From contig OZ345368.1 in assembly GCA_977006965.1 (NCBI GenBank), positions 2,356,001 through 2,420,000 of the forward strand: 64,000 nt of DNA, given 5' to 3'. The position numbers and the translations under genes were made by a program. This stretch comes from Phymatolithon calcareum. Taxonomy: Eukaryota; Rhodophyta; Florideophyceae; Hapalidiales. The notes under the pieces were generated by a model that was not told the origin of the DNA, searched no databases, and saw nothing but the letters and a program-made list of their open reading frames with translations. Shown piece after piece: positions 43,101 to 53,066 of this stretch (position 1 is its first letter; the number at the start of each line of letters is the position of its first letter).

Positions 43101-44344
43101 GAACAACCGCTGAGGAGCAAGTCGATTTCGAGATGCTGGCTCACTTCTACGGGGTATTGTATGAGTCCACTGGTGCAGACATTTCGTTAATAGGAAGAGC
43201 ATTATCTCTGTTTCACAAAGGTGCTGTCGATAAGCCTGTGACCGAGGAAGCCATCGAAGCCATTGAATCTTATATCATCTGTGAGCCCGGCGGTGTATAC
43301 GCGTTTAACTTCAAATTCCACCTTTCTATTGCACATCAAAGCATCTTTCACGTGTCTAAAGATCCATCTCAGCGAGAAAAGGCTGCCAAGTATATACGCG
43401 CACTTGGGACGAGCATAAGTGCTGTTGGAGAGCAATTTGGAATTAGCATTGGATACCTGCTTGAGAAAGGATCCTATATCGGTCGTACAACGAAGCGGAA
43501 GACGCCTTTGCTGTCGTTCTTCTGCATAAACGACCCATGGGAACTCAGCGGGAGACTTCCCGAAATGTTTGATCGACTCTTTGTACAACAAAGTGATCTT
43601 CAAACTCATAAACCGAGGGCTAATCAGCAAGTGAAAAATAACGGCTCGCCTTTTGGTATTGGAGAGTGTCCAGCATACGCAATTGACGTGTACAACAATA
43701 TTATAACCAGCGAAGCACTGGACGACCAACGTTGTGTCAGTGAGGCATTGAACCGACTTGGAATGCTATATCACAGGGGCGCGGAGGGAATTTCGTCGAG
43801 TTCGTCAGAAGCTGAAGGGCGGTATTCGGAAGCCATCGATCTGCATAACGCAGACGCACTCTGCAACATGGGTGTGTTGAAGTGTGGGAACAATGCAGAT
43901 GGAACAGATGTGTCTTATCTCCGAAAATCTACTGAAGAAGATAGCAGTTGTGGAATGAACAACCTTGCGATCGCTTACGATGTAGGGAGAGGTGTCGATC
44001 GAGATGTATTTGAGGCCGAGAAGCTCTACAAGCAAGCAGTCAATTCGGACGGTAACCCAATTGCCATGTACAATCTGGCGATATTGTACATGTGTGGTGA
44101 TCCACAACTGCAAAATGAAGAAAACGAGTCAGAGGGGAATCGTATGATTGATGAGCTTATTGGTGCTGTGGCAGAACTCGAGCCCCTGTACACGCTGATA
44201 GATCAGGTTATGAAACTGTCAATGAATCGAAAGAGGCATATGGAGGCCGTTGCGAAGTGGAGCATTGGACTTGAAGAAATGGATGATTGTCTTGCATATG
44301 TGAAGGTATTGGAATGTGATGTGACAAGCGGTGTTTCTGTGTGA
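40178..44344 (+). CDS. Large membrane protein with C-terminal Sel1 repeats (1,388 residues)
   Basis: One frame of 1,388 codons from the ATG of MADVPQLADDPRLVYS to a TGA; the frame is open further upstream, but only from a GTG. Three hydrophobic segments stand near the N-terminus: about residues 11-32 (YAIAFIPLTFIYALDFI), 47-68 (IQLLVSLPSLGCIIAYIVL) and 78-102 (ITVACFNIFHVARTIWGLI). A Ser-rich linker follows at about 150-190 (TDSASSSPPSESSPSADS). The 800-residue middle belongs to no family I know. Residues about 1,150-1,310 carry Sel1-like helices: EALNRLGMLYHRGAEG, ADALCNMGVLKCG, GMNNLAIAYDVGRGVDRD and AMYNLAILYMCGD. Sel1 repeats are helical scaffolds that bind partner proteins. No intron, stop or shift is seen, so it looks functional. 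I infer a membrane-anchored protein with a cytosolic repeat domain; its role is unknown. Confidence 0.75.
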   Translation: MADVPQLADDPRLVYSTYAIAFIPLTFIYALDFINDKWRPIRETRRNGVIQLLVSLPSLGCIIAYIVLQIKNDDHKEAAAAITVACFNIFHVARTIWGLIQLYEFRIWNVYALRCLLQMGYSAPAYDYSDDVKNLMSRFRAWCPCASPSSYAMSSDRSTSTDSASSSPPSESSPSADSASSSSPSNGLASDSVIEKKGSRMMFLLKSFKSKCMLLYAWIMGNMEENRHYFHHPNLSLDEIQRTVDHHMVVNNSLIDNEFSGAVLPVRPVLLSRVKCKESGRLNALSRLVGTCLKSTKPEESAVRWLVSFLAKFGHDWLENTRDLSMNYTGAKTTISSVKLDASRGLAVFASLLTTNGSCDDMGSTEGFASLLSPISLNCIVPLRCQTSRIEITDRCTLPFQMKGFKSPNVDVQENDFDFGNHEETIRDAVQDDWHKASLNELNDAQRKAVENISATQLACFATLMEEDFMLKDRVEWDPERMVEDATSLVNWNAEDPRIENLLYQLGYDFNKDYTEFFSEIPIRKEFLGTFQWTNNPNRLVFQTSVHVDNILALTAGESLATYLAEHESFVERTSSKRKTSVFQDQYELEISKLRSKVLQSPASLPESPRFLGCVFETVRSSLAEWVEKNQQGEIEGWTSSVAPVGVRFRCSKQLLAVFVKDEEGDEIDRYVRRRNLFLRLLWEVEAHLHWRLGKDFSRESQDIRESSFLIMLTILGFPSLKLEEHQDRGPLASSGQGEQAIAFQQEFSLTPIGGPQKLHIVLRFDADAQAVSVELHPEDLFFKWQDWKDAFMGRISAQKHWRQTRLLSKRESLREEAFHSKLSSPVKVVSMEELGTEYDFTYWSGWPPWMVQIAQFEMKKLCQFYGTIGQGEGYSQVYAWLYMQFIAYLNAAMDVHFLTTTTPTKLYENGHRALSVGLEEEAMKSFARCIAEHGHRGALKDAVNVVLKKDPVSLAQARVLILRMDVWFNVLLKGTTAEEQVDFEMLAHFYGVLYESTGADISLIGRALSLFHKGAVDKPVTEEAIEAIESYIICEPGGVYAFNFKFHLSIAHQSIFHVSKDPSQREKAAKYIRALGTSISAVGEQFGISIGYLLEKGSYIGRTTKRKTPLLSFFCINDPWELSGRLPEMFDRLFVQQSDLQTHKPRANQQVKNNGSPFGIGECPAYAIDVYNNIITSEALDDQRCVSEALNRLGMLYHRGAEGISSSSSEAEGRYSEAIDLHNADALCNMGVLKCGNNADGTDVSYLRKSTEEDSSCGMNNLAIAYDVGRGVDRDVFEAEKLYKQAVNSDGNPIAMYNLAILYMCGDPQLQNEENESEGNRMIDELIGAVAELEPLYTLIDQVMKLSMNRKRHMEAVAKWSIGLEEMDDCLAYVKVLECDVTSGVSV

Positions 44345-45232
44345 ACACAGGGCGAAGAGTGCCTGAATTAGTAGCGTATGTCATGAATGGATATGTTTTA
44401 GTTTCTATGGTTTCAGATAAAAGAGATCACGTATTGACATTGTATATCATGGACTCGGCTTAAATCCCGCAAGCGGGAGTCAAGTCTGTGTCAACCAGAG
44501 GTGGAGAGGAAGGGCCACTGCTTGTTAATCACAGTTCGACATTATGCCGATAGGGAAGCAGAACCGCAACGACATGGTGCGAAATATAGAGAAAACTGTA
44601 GGAAACGAGGTACATTCGGTTGGGCATCTCAGAACGTTAAGTCTCATTGCCTCGCTCGCAGAACCGGTACATGGCGGCACAGTGATGTTGTAGGCCGTAA
44701 AGGTGTTGAGCTAATGACGCTTCCTGGGTACACTAGTTTACGGGGGGAATGTGAGAAGAGGGATTTTGTGCTTTTCCGTTGATTCCAACTTTCCGATTTT
44801 ATAGAGATGGGAAACTCTTCTGGGTTTTATAGGGACCATATATGGGGCAAGCTCAGGACTGATTAGACATAGGCTATCGTCTAGTACAGACAGTGAACGG
44901 CGCGCTGACCGAGATGATTCGGTTCACGAAGGGTGCGTGCTGTGGTGTTAGCAGTGTTGCACGAGCTCACAGGAAGTCCCTTGAGTGGTGCCTCAGTCGA
45001 AAGCATGGCGCTAATGGTGAGTTTTTTGTATTAGTTCTACTGCCACGTGGGAAACATCGTTGTCAGCCTGGAAGGAAAAGCACCAAACATCCCTATGTAG
45101 GTAAAACACCTACAGTACTGTAGCCTACACGAACTGCGCAGAATAATCGAATGATATTTTCATGTCGAGGCAAGCTCTGACATAGACGACGATGCTGACC
45201 CGAGGGAGAAAGAGAGGACATCAAGTTTAAAC
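44345..45232. other. No recognised gene downstream of the Sel1 gene
   Basis: Short frames only. A palindromic cccgcaagcggga lies at about 44,466-44,478 and could be part of the 3' end of the Sel1 transcript. Confidence 0.45.
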
Positions 45233-45248
45233 CATTTTATCGTCAAGA

Positions 45249-46139
45249 AGAAGAAGAAGAAAGGTAGATTTTTATTTAAAAGTTACCAACGCATCTGCTG
45301 ACGCTCGAGGCAACTTTCCTAAGGCCAAAGGGTTTTGGCTAGATTCTGTCCTGAAGGGGTTTTCTTTTCTTGTTGGTGTGACACGACTCAGTGGACTACA
45401 AAAACCCACCTCTGGTCTCCTTCAGGACCTCGAGGGGGAAAGTTACTCCCCTGTCCTGTGGCACGCTGTAATTTCAATTTGCGGGTAGTCCTTACTTGTC
45501 CACAGCCTGAAACATGGTTAGGAGCTCGTCGAGTGCTCGCTTAGTCCAGGCGCTGTCTTCTTTGGAGAGTCTGTCCTTTGGAAGGCCATTTATCACGTCT
45601 TCGATGGCATCTTTTCCACATTGGCCGGTGAGTTCGATAAGTGTAGAGGTGCTCATTGGAGGGAACATTCCAAATGACCACTTGATGGCAAGTGTTCTAT
45701 GTCTCCTTGAATTGAAGAGAAGGTGCGGCGGTAACGGCACTTTCGCGTGCGGTATAGGTCGTTTTTTCGACTTTTCCGCATCCTCTGCGCCCTCCAGTAT
45801 CTTGTTTCTTTGGTATTTCTTGATGTTTGTCGTAGCTATCGTTTCGTTTGCTGCTTCGCACAGGAAACCATTCACTTTCGCATGGACAATATCTCTCTCC
45901 GCTTCTTGACGTTCCTTGTTCGCGATCTCTGTTGTTGGACCAGATATCAGCGCATCGCGTCTTCTTATCAATCTCTGCATAAATCGTCTTGCAAGGACGT
46001 CTCTTCTTACCTTGGGTTGGAGTATTCGGCACATGGCCCTGCACCTGTCCAAGCTTCTTTTTCCTGGTTTCCCAAGGATTTGCCCGAAAAACATAGATTC
46101 AACCTTCCTGACTTCCGAGGCCACCTTCGCGGTCCAAGG
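45249..46139 (-). mobile_element. 5'-truncated LINE, 16-bp target duplication
   Basis: cattttatcgtcaaga lies on both sides (45,233-45,248 and 46,140-46,155). The frame encodes the last 215 or so residues of a LINE protein (MFFGQILGKPGKRSLDRCRA; HRTLAIKWSFGMFPPMSTST; TKRALDELLTMF). The open frame extends upstream into flanking DNA. The 3' tail on the minus strand is a run of ctt repeats instead of A. Confidence 0.85.
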
Positions 46140-46155
46140 CATTTTATCGTCAAGA

Positions 46156-47694
46156 TAAAAGACCTTTTCATACACTCCCGTCATGTCCGTGAAGAACCAA
46201 TATTCGACACGAGCAGGAGGCGATCCCCGCACCCCACGTCGCGACTAGGAGGAGACACAAGCCAGCGATCCGGCGATCGGCAGGTATTTTGTAATACGCA
46301 ATAGTGTGCCTGTGTAGCGCCCACTGCATTTTTCTTTTCCGTTGCAATGCTATTCCTAGATACGACAGCAAGGCAGAGTCTCTAAGGAATGCAGTAAGCG
46401 CTTGTGTTTTTCGCGACTGTACGCCACGAACCTTTGGTCGCGATCCACATGGAACGCTGAATCAGAGGCTCGCGACTTTAGTTTCCTTCTCTAGGTGATC
46501 CCCTGGGCCACACAAGGAGCGTGTCCCATGCGCATGTAGAATTTGTGTTTTTCTCTTTACTAGTAGTATATAAGATAGTTTGAACTTTCCCCTCGGTAAA
46601 GGAAGGTGGAGGTTTCTGGATTTCGGCTCGATTGCTTGGACCCTACACACATCACGCTTGTGAGTCCCTTAGACCACGCGAAGTCGGAGATTTCCCACCC
46701 TTCCCGATCGCTTCTTCGCCGTGCAAGCCACTACGGCGTGAACCCAGCGACAGATCAATCCATTTTTTTTCGTGCGTTCGCCTCAAGATCGACGGCCCTT
46801 CCAAGGTCGCCGCCTTTTCAGACGACGTCGATTCTGTCCGTCTTTTCTCGCGCTAAACGCACTTCTCCGGGCAATCCAGTGTGGAGTCGCTTCTCTCAAC
46901 GCGTTGAACAACTGCGTTGTTCCGTTTCGGTACACTATCCGAAGTTGACGGCCAATCTAAGGTCGCCATCATCCAACGTTGCCGACATCGTCTGCGCTTT
47001 GCACCCTTCCTTCTCTTCGCTTTCCTCAACACTCATCTCACGCGTCATCAAGACGCCGATTTCTGCCACTCCCCTTTTACCTCTCTTAGTGTTTTCTTTC
47101 TCTCTCTCTTTTTCTTTCCTCATTTCAGTCACTCATTGTTTTGTCTATCCCGCACTTTTTCTCTCCTCCCGTCTTCTCTGACCACTGTAGCGTCGGGTTC
47201 TAGTGAGCCTGGCGCTACAGCGCCGTTGAGCATTGCATTTAGCACTTGCACGTTACTGACCAAAGTTACCGCACTCGTTCCAGCTAAGGTTGGGCGCCAG
47301 TACGGTTGTCGCGCCCTCTACTTTTTCTGTTGGTACTGTAGCAGTGCTCGCATAGTACGGCTGGTAAGGAGATAGCAACGCTCAGATATTCTGCGTTGGG
47401 CAATGATGGAGGTTAAGGGGTGACTAGAGAGGTCGAACTGAGATCCAATGCGTCCACAACCATCCATAGCAACGAGGTGGAAATTGACTTGCTTGTCGTC
47501 TGTCTATCTACTGTTTTTCCGCCTTTCTTCGTTTCAGCAAATCTAATAGCCCAGTTGAAATTATGTCCGCCATTTCGCGTACACGGCTCATAGTGTGGTG
47601 ATGAAAGTGAGATCGCAGGCCTGTGGGCTTGGTGAGAGAGAGGTCTGAATTGAACAGGTCATATCGGCATTTACTTCTCCATGGAGGGTAAGCG
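46156..47694. other. No recognised gene; pyrimidine-rich tract
   Basis: Around 46,787-46,990 a stretch repeats imperfectly (cgacggcccttccaaggtcg against tgacggccaatctaaggtcg). 47,080-47,170 is strongly pyrimidine-rich and ends ctcatttcag, which resembles a 3' splice site, but no exon was recognised. The frame from 46,606 (191 codons) has biased composition and no known domain. Confidence 0.5.
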
Positions 47695-48045
47695 CCCACC
47701 TGTGCTATTGTGGTAAAATTGTCTCCGCGCACCATTGCGAATATTTCGGTATGATACCAGCAGGAATGTTGAGGTCTCTGGTACGAGCCCTAATGTACCA
47801 CAAGCAGAATTGAATTACGTTCCGCGAAGGGCACACGAATTTCGATACCAGAAGGAATGTTGAGGTCTTTGGTACGAGCCCTGTTGTACCACAAGCAGAA
47901 TTGAATCACGTTCCGCGAAGGGCACACGAATTTCGCCGTGTAGTGGTGTGGCGCAATACTCGTCGGAAGCAGTTACGCACGTACCCAGAATGGATCCAGT
48001 CCAGGAGCATCTTTGAGGCACCCTAGATATTGAGTAAACTCGGAT
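47695..48045 (+). mobile_element. tRNA-derived SINE with internal 91-bp tandem duplication
   Basis: The head cacctgtgctattgtggtaaa (47,696) carries a decayed A box. The B-box region (ctggtacgagccc) and following body appear twice in tandem (about 47,754-47,843 and 47,844-47,935), both ending gggcacacgaatttc. The rest matches the other SINE copies (acccagaatggatccagtcc, aggagcatctt). Confidence 0.75.
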
Positions 48046-48475
48046 ATCCTACAAATAGAGACAGAGAGAAACGGAGGGAAAACAAAAATAATTGTCACCG
48101 TCCTTAGCACTTCTCTCTACACTTTGTGCCGATGTGCGGGACCATCCTCTTCAGGTAGCGGGACAGCCAGTCAATTAGATCTTTATGACGGAAAGTGTTT
48201 CACTCCGCACGGGAGCAAATGGAGGCATATTGCCTGTGTAAGTGAAGTGGTACAGGGTCTGAGTGATTGCTCAGACGGTGAAGTTGGCAGTCTTGAGCAG
48301 CGGGAAATAGGAGGTTCACAATTCGAAAACATTTCTAAATTTAGTCATTTACCTCTTCGTCGTTTCTCTATATTTTCTGTACGTCGTTTAATTATATTTT
48401 GTTAAAAATATAGTGAAACGACGGAGAGGAATTATTTCAAACCGAATATATTGGGCTTTTTTGTAAATATACCAC
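48046..48475. other. No recognised gene
   Basis: Short frames only. Confidence 0.45.
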
Positions 48476-48477
48476 TG

Positions 48478-48555
48478 AAGAAGGAGAAGAAAAGTAGATT
48501 TTATTTGAAAGTTACAAACGCATCTGCTGAAGTTTGGGGAAACTTTTCGGGCGCA
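48478..48555 (-). mobile_element. LINE 3' end fragment
   Basis: gtagattttatttgaaagtt followed by acaaacgcatctgctga parallels the 3' end of the LINE at 45,249 (gtagatttttatttaaaagt, then taccaacgcatctgctga), including the aagaag-rich tail on its left. Confidence 0.6.
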
Positions 48556-49038
48556 CAGCTGTCAGCAACCGCTGAGCAATCGGAAGGGATCTGTTTTTCC
48601 ACAATATTTTGATGAGAAGCAGCAAAAGCCCTGCAGGGCATTATCCCGGGGCATCATGATGATCATGATGCGCAGGGATTTTGCTGAATGATTCAGACTG
48701 AATGACATACGCATTTCGCAGAATGTAAGAATACATGTCCATGAAAAGCTTACAGCTGTGCTCCCTCTCCACGACTGGATGCCTCAAAACTGGCATTAGA
48801 TTGTTTCGTAACTTTCTTGTACGAAACGTGTAAAACAGCAGTTCATCAAAGAGACGAGGCTTGGTAGCGCTAAATAGGAGCATGTTTTGGCGTAGATGCA
48901 TGCTCGAGCATGTGCACTCGGCAAATGTTCTGGAGCGCCCGGTTTAGAAGACAAGCAAAATGCATTTTAATCCCCAAATATCTCTAATTTCAACTGGATG
49001 ATGAGCCAGTTCAATTAATCGATGGCGTGCGCTTTAAG
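48556..49038. other. No recognised gene; short palindrome
   Basis: A palindrome gcatcatgatgatcatgatgc lies at 48,651-48,671. The frame at 48,641-48,901 has no recognisable domain. Confidence 0.5.
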
Positions 49039-49051
49039 TGATTTCGTTCTC

Positions 49052-51293
49052 GTAATTAAGTGGATTTATTGAGAACGTACCATGTGTCCCAACGTGAGGA
49101 AAGTCGGCACCTTTCTTAGCATTCTACTACACTCGAAATTTCGGTTCCTCAATCAGAATTACTTAGTATCGCGTCGATGGCTCGGGTCACGTTGGTCTCC
49201 TCTGCGGGGGTCCATGTTGGCTTCCTCAGAGTGCTCTTCAGTATTCTAACTGCCGATGCTCCTTGACTGCCCATTTCTTCTATTAACTTCGGAGGATTTC
49301 TTGGAAACTGACCTACAAACCATCTTGCACAGAGAATTCTGTGCCTGCTTTCATTCATCCTCACTGCTTGGTGCGGTAGACCATTCTTGGCAAATGTAAT
49401 TTTTCTAGCGCGGCGTTCTTCTTGCTGTTCCCAGGCTCGTCGGAGGACACTTCTGTCTTGGATATTGGTTGGTGTGCTCGATTTTCGCATGCGGTCCAGC
49501 GTTTCGAGTTCCAGCTCTGCCCCCGCGTCGCGTGTCTCTTCCACAACCTTCCTAAGTCTTCACGTTAACTTCAAGAGAAGGTGCTGTCGGCGGAACTCCC
49601 ATGGTTCTATTTGGCACAGCTTCATTAGTCTTCTCCAGTGCCGCCCTGCCCACTTTCCAAACAGTATCGTTGCGATGTCCTATTGTACTTGCACTGCTGC
49701 TCTCGATACTCGGATTGTGTCAGGAGTTATATGCGCGGCGTACTCATATAATGGCCTGATGAATGCTTTGAAAAGCCTGATACATTTTTCTGTGTTGTAT
49801 CCTTTCCTTGTCATGCCCAGAGTGCTCATGAGCCGCACTTTTGCGCCAGCGCTTTTGAATCGCTCCAGGAGTCGGTCGTCACGATTTCCGTTCTCGTTGA
49901 TTGTTGTACCAAGATATTCTGCCGTGCGTCTTATTTGAACTTCCTCTTTCGCCAGAAGAAACGGTTGTTTGATCCTTCGATCTGGCAGTATGGCGGAGCA
50001 CTTTCCGGTTGACCAAGTCATTCGATAGACCCGCGCCCATTCGGAGCATTCGTTGAGCATTTCCCGGAGCTCTTCTTCATTCCTCGCCATTAGTATGACG
50101 TCGTCCGCAAACATATTTAAGCGAAGACTCGCATTAGAATCGTTGAAGCTCAGGGCCGTTATCCTTTCTGCCAAGGTGTCCATCAGAATATTGAACAGTG
50201 TGGGGCTAATGGGGGATCCCTGGGGGACTCCACGCTCACTTACACCTCGTGTTTTTCCTGCGTCATTCATAACCGTGAAGAGGGTCTTCTGTAGCGAGAG
50301 CGAAGCCAACGATGCCACGTTTGTGGATAATCTCAGGTCCATTTCTCGCTTTAACTCTCGTGGTACCCGATCGTACGCTGACTTCAGGTCAAGTAGGGCT
50401 TTCGTCTTTCTTCCTTGTTTTACGGCTGCTGTATAACGGAGGAGGGCTCTTTCTGTGCCTTTTCGAGGTTGGAATCCCATTTGTGATCTGTTGAAGTAAT
50501 ACTCCTTCCGGATCAGTTTATCCACCGCTGATTCAAATATTTTGCGAGCGTGCGACAACAGAGAAATCGGTCTGTAGCTTTTCGGGGAGCTTGGGTCTCC
50601 TTTCTTGAATATTGAGACCACCAGTGCGTGATTCCAATCCTCAGGCTAACAGCCGAGTTGTCCGGCTTTTGTGATAGTTGCCAGTAGGAAACAGTAGCTT
50701 TTCTCTGGGGTTAGTAGCAGTGCTTCAGAAAAAATTCCATCTGGGCCAGCTGCTTTTCGCCTTGGGGCACGTCTTAGAGCTCTCTTTAGTTCTCGTTTTA
50801 CTGCACGCGTGACTTGAAATTTCCTCGGCTGTATTGCTGCGCCTTGGGGGTCTTTGAGCTCCTCCGTCAGGTGAGCTGCCATTTCAGCCGGATCCAGCGG
50901 CCTCCCTTCGCGGCAATTCGTCTGGGATCTCCCTTTCTTCTCTCGAATTAGATTCTTCATCCTCTTCGCGAAGTCTGTTGGTGTTGACGCCAATAGATCT
51001 TCTGTGAATTTCTTGAAGCTTGCTCGTCTGTTTGCCCTGGTCATCTTCTTCACCTTTCTATTGATATCTCTGTGTGTTTGCCAGTCAGCGACCGAGTCCG
51101 TTCTCCGTGCCTTCCTGTAGGCTTTCGTTCGCACCTTGGAAAGTTTGTCAAGCTCTTTGGTCCAGAATTCTTTAAATCTTCTTGGTTTTCTTGATCTTCC
51201 GTGTATCCATGGTTCGTTGATGATATCACGGGCTCTCTTGTATGCATTTTGGTACGCTTCTGTTGTATCTGCTTCATATATGTCTTCAACGCT
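49052..51293 (-). mobile_element. 5'-truncated LINE, 13-bp target duplication
   Basis: tgatttcgttctc flanks it (49,039-49,051 and 51,294-51,306). The element lacks the endonuclease and starts in the region before the reverse transcriptase. The 3' UTR (49,052-49,148 on the minus strand) contains aataaa and ends ccacttaattacga-like sequence, the same end as the insertion at 38,132-38,503. Confidence 0.85.
49149..51270 (-). pseudogene. LINE reverse transcriptase, frameshifted
   Basis: Reading leftward: a basic pre-RT region (RRFKEFWTKELDKLSKV), then RKAAGPDGIFSEALLL. A stop/frame change falls near 50,640 and the text continues VVSIFKKGDPSSPKSYRPIS, LDLKSAYDRVPREL and RGVPQGSPISPTLFNILMD. The catalytic box is MFADDVILMARNEEEL. 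A second break near 49,680 separates the core from the C-terminal piece (RHRILCARWFVGQFPR; VTRAIDAILSN). It belongs to a family related to, but clearly different from, the intact LINE at 31,646-34,653. The catalytic Asp pair is kept, but at least two breaks prevent a full-length product. Confidence 0.8.
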
Positions 51294-51306
51294 TGATTTC
51301 GTTCTC

Positions 51307-52466
51307 AGTCATAACGATTTTGCGCAAGCTGGACGGACTTCTGCTACTTTTCCCCCATATCTGTGCTTGAGTTGCGTAGTATTTTTCGGGGGAAATCGTG
51401 TAAGTGCCCATTTGAGAGCTGGCAGTCAGTGCCGTAACCCTGGAAATCGAAGGATTGTTTGAAGGGATGACAGGCAGTTGAGACTGACTTTCTGTTTCTG
51501 CCAACTGTCAAGCTGCTTACCTATTTCCTGACGTAATGAGTTATGCAGTCATTTTGGTGATACCCTCTTTGCAACTACTTCCATGGCGTCGTCCATGTGG
51601 TTCACAATTAGAATTGCCGACAAGTCTTCCGTCATCCAGTAAATGTTGTATCCTAATGTCGCTCCTCGCCTTACCTCTCTCGATCATCTTGTGCGTGAGT
51701 ATGCTTCTTCGATCTTCCACTCCAAGTAGCTTGCAGAGCATTTTGAATATTTAAACCCTGCCCATTGCAATCGAGCCAAAGATTTGGTGGAAGAAGATTC
51801 GTTCCAGTTCATGTATGACGTCTTCGATCTCCCTAGCCCATGATATGAGATGCAAGATGTATTCCCATCAACGTTGTACACATGATGCAATAGACGATGG
51901 CGCGTCGCGCTTGTACGCCCTGGTGGTTACATGTAACATGTTTCATGAAATGTTTGGGCTCCTAAGTTCTGGGTTCGGTCCATTCGAGACCCAGGAATCA
52001 TCTCTCAACGTAGTAGTGGGCCCCGGCGATCAACCCTTTTATTAACTTGGACGCGCACTTCGAATGGATGAGCGTCGCACGGTGCGCAAATTACTACTCC
52101 AGTAAGTCAACCCAACCACGGATTCATCTTTATCGATAACGTGCCCAGCCGAAAAGTACGAAGAGCTCTTTCAAAAGTCGCATGAATAGAAATAATGGAT
52201 ACAACTCAGGTATTCGAATCCCTGCTAGCCTCACTAGGGAAACGCACGATAATATAAAATATATACGAAAAGCTCGCAAAAACGGGCAGCATGACTCTAA
52301 TCATTCTTGGCTTCCAATGCGCATCTGTTGCTCTCTTTCGTTTGTTACTGGGGGAGAATCAAAAGTTTTTACTTTAGAAGCCCTCAACGCCGACACACGC
52401 CAACACCAGAGCAGCTTCGCATTGCGCTGTAACCCTTCCGGGGAAGACTACAACGTATCGCCTCTA
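51307..52466. other. No recognised gene
   Basis: Several short frames on both strands (for example 51,541-51,741 minus), none with domains I can name. Confidence 0.5.
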
Positions 52467-52937
52467 TCATCGCACTATCATCTCATCTTGCATCTCGATT
52501 TCTAGCATCATTAATATGTCCATCGCTTGTTTCACTTCCTCTTCTACTCTGTCATCCATATGTGGTTGCGCTAGGTTGCGCTGAAGGTTTACAGCAGCAT
52601 CGCTGCTAGTTCGTCGTAGTTGTCGACATACACCGAGGGGCTTCGCGGGGGGAAGCGGCCGAAAAACTACTTGACTGTCCAAAGCCTGTGTTTTTTTGAC
52701 ATGCTCTGGATTATGGGGTTTTGATTCTCGTTTACATCCACAGTGATTTTGGTCTTTTCGACTTTCTCCACCTTGCTCCATGGCCGGTAAATTCGCGGTT
52801 TCTCCTCCTTGTGGGTGACCTTTCCGTCCGCGGCCCTCTTGGCTGTGCGAGGTCGTCATCCTTTCCCTTGTAGTTCTTAATTTCCTCCAGGTCTGCTCGT
52901 TATTTGCACACTTCGATATTGCGATCTTGTTGTTCAT
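52467..52937 (-). mobile_element. Decayed LINE C-terminal tail
   Basis: In the frame that contains stops the minus strand reads SKKHRLWTVK, stop, FFGRFPPRSPSVYVDN. This parallels SRRHRTLAIKWSFGMFPPMS of the LINE at 45,249. The end VEEEVKQAMDILMMLEIEM resembles the helical tails of the other copies. The longest open frame here (156 codons) is a mixed frame, so I do not call it a gene. Confidence 0.5.
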
Positions 52938-53050
52938 TACTCCGATTTATCAATTCGTCAAGCGTATTCGTCGAGCTTCATTTAATCCTTCTAAAGGATC
53001 ATGCGGTTTTCTGAGAGACAATCCTCAATGTTGGTGCAACTTCCATCAAG

Positions 53051-53056
53051 TTTATT
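53051..53056 (-). terminator. Poly(A) signal of the GRDP-like gene
   Basis: AATAAA on the minus strand, 11 bases after the TAG at 53,067-53,069. No cleavage site can be seen. Confidence 0.5.
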
Positions 53057-53066
53057 CATGAAACAA

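Noticed and set aside
46606-47181. 191-codon plus-strand frame
   Set aside because: Its composition follows a pyrimidine-rich tract and there is no recognisable domain or promoter.
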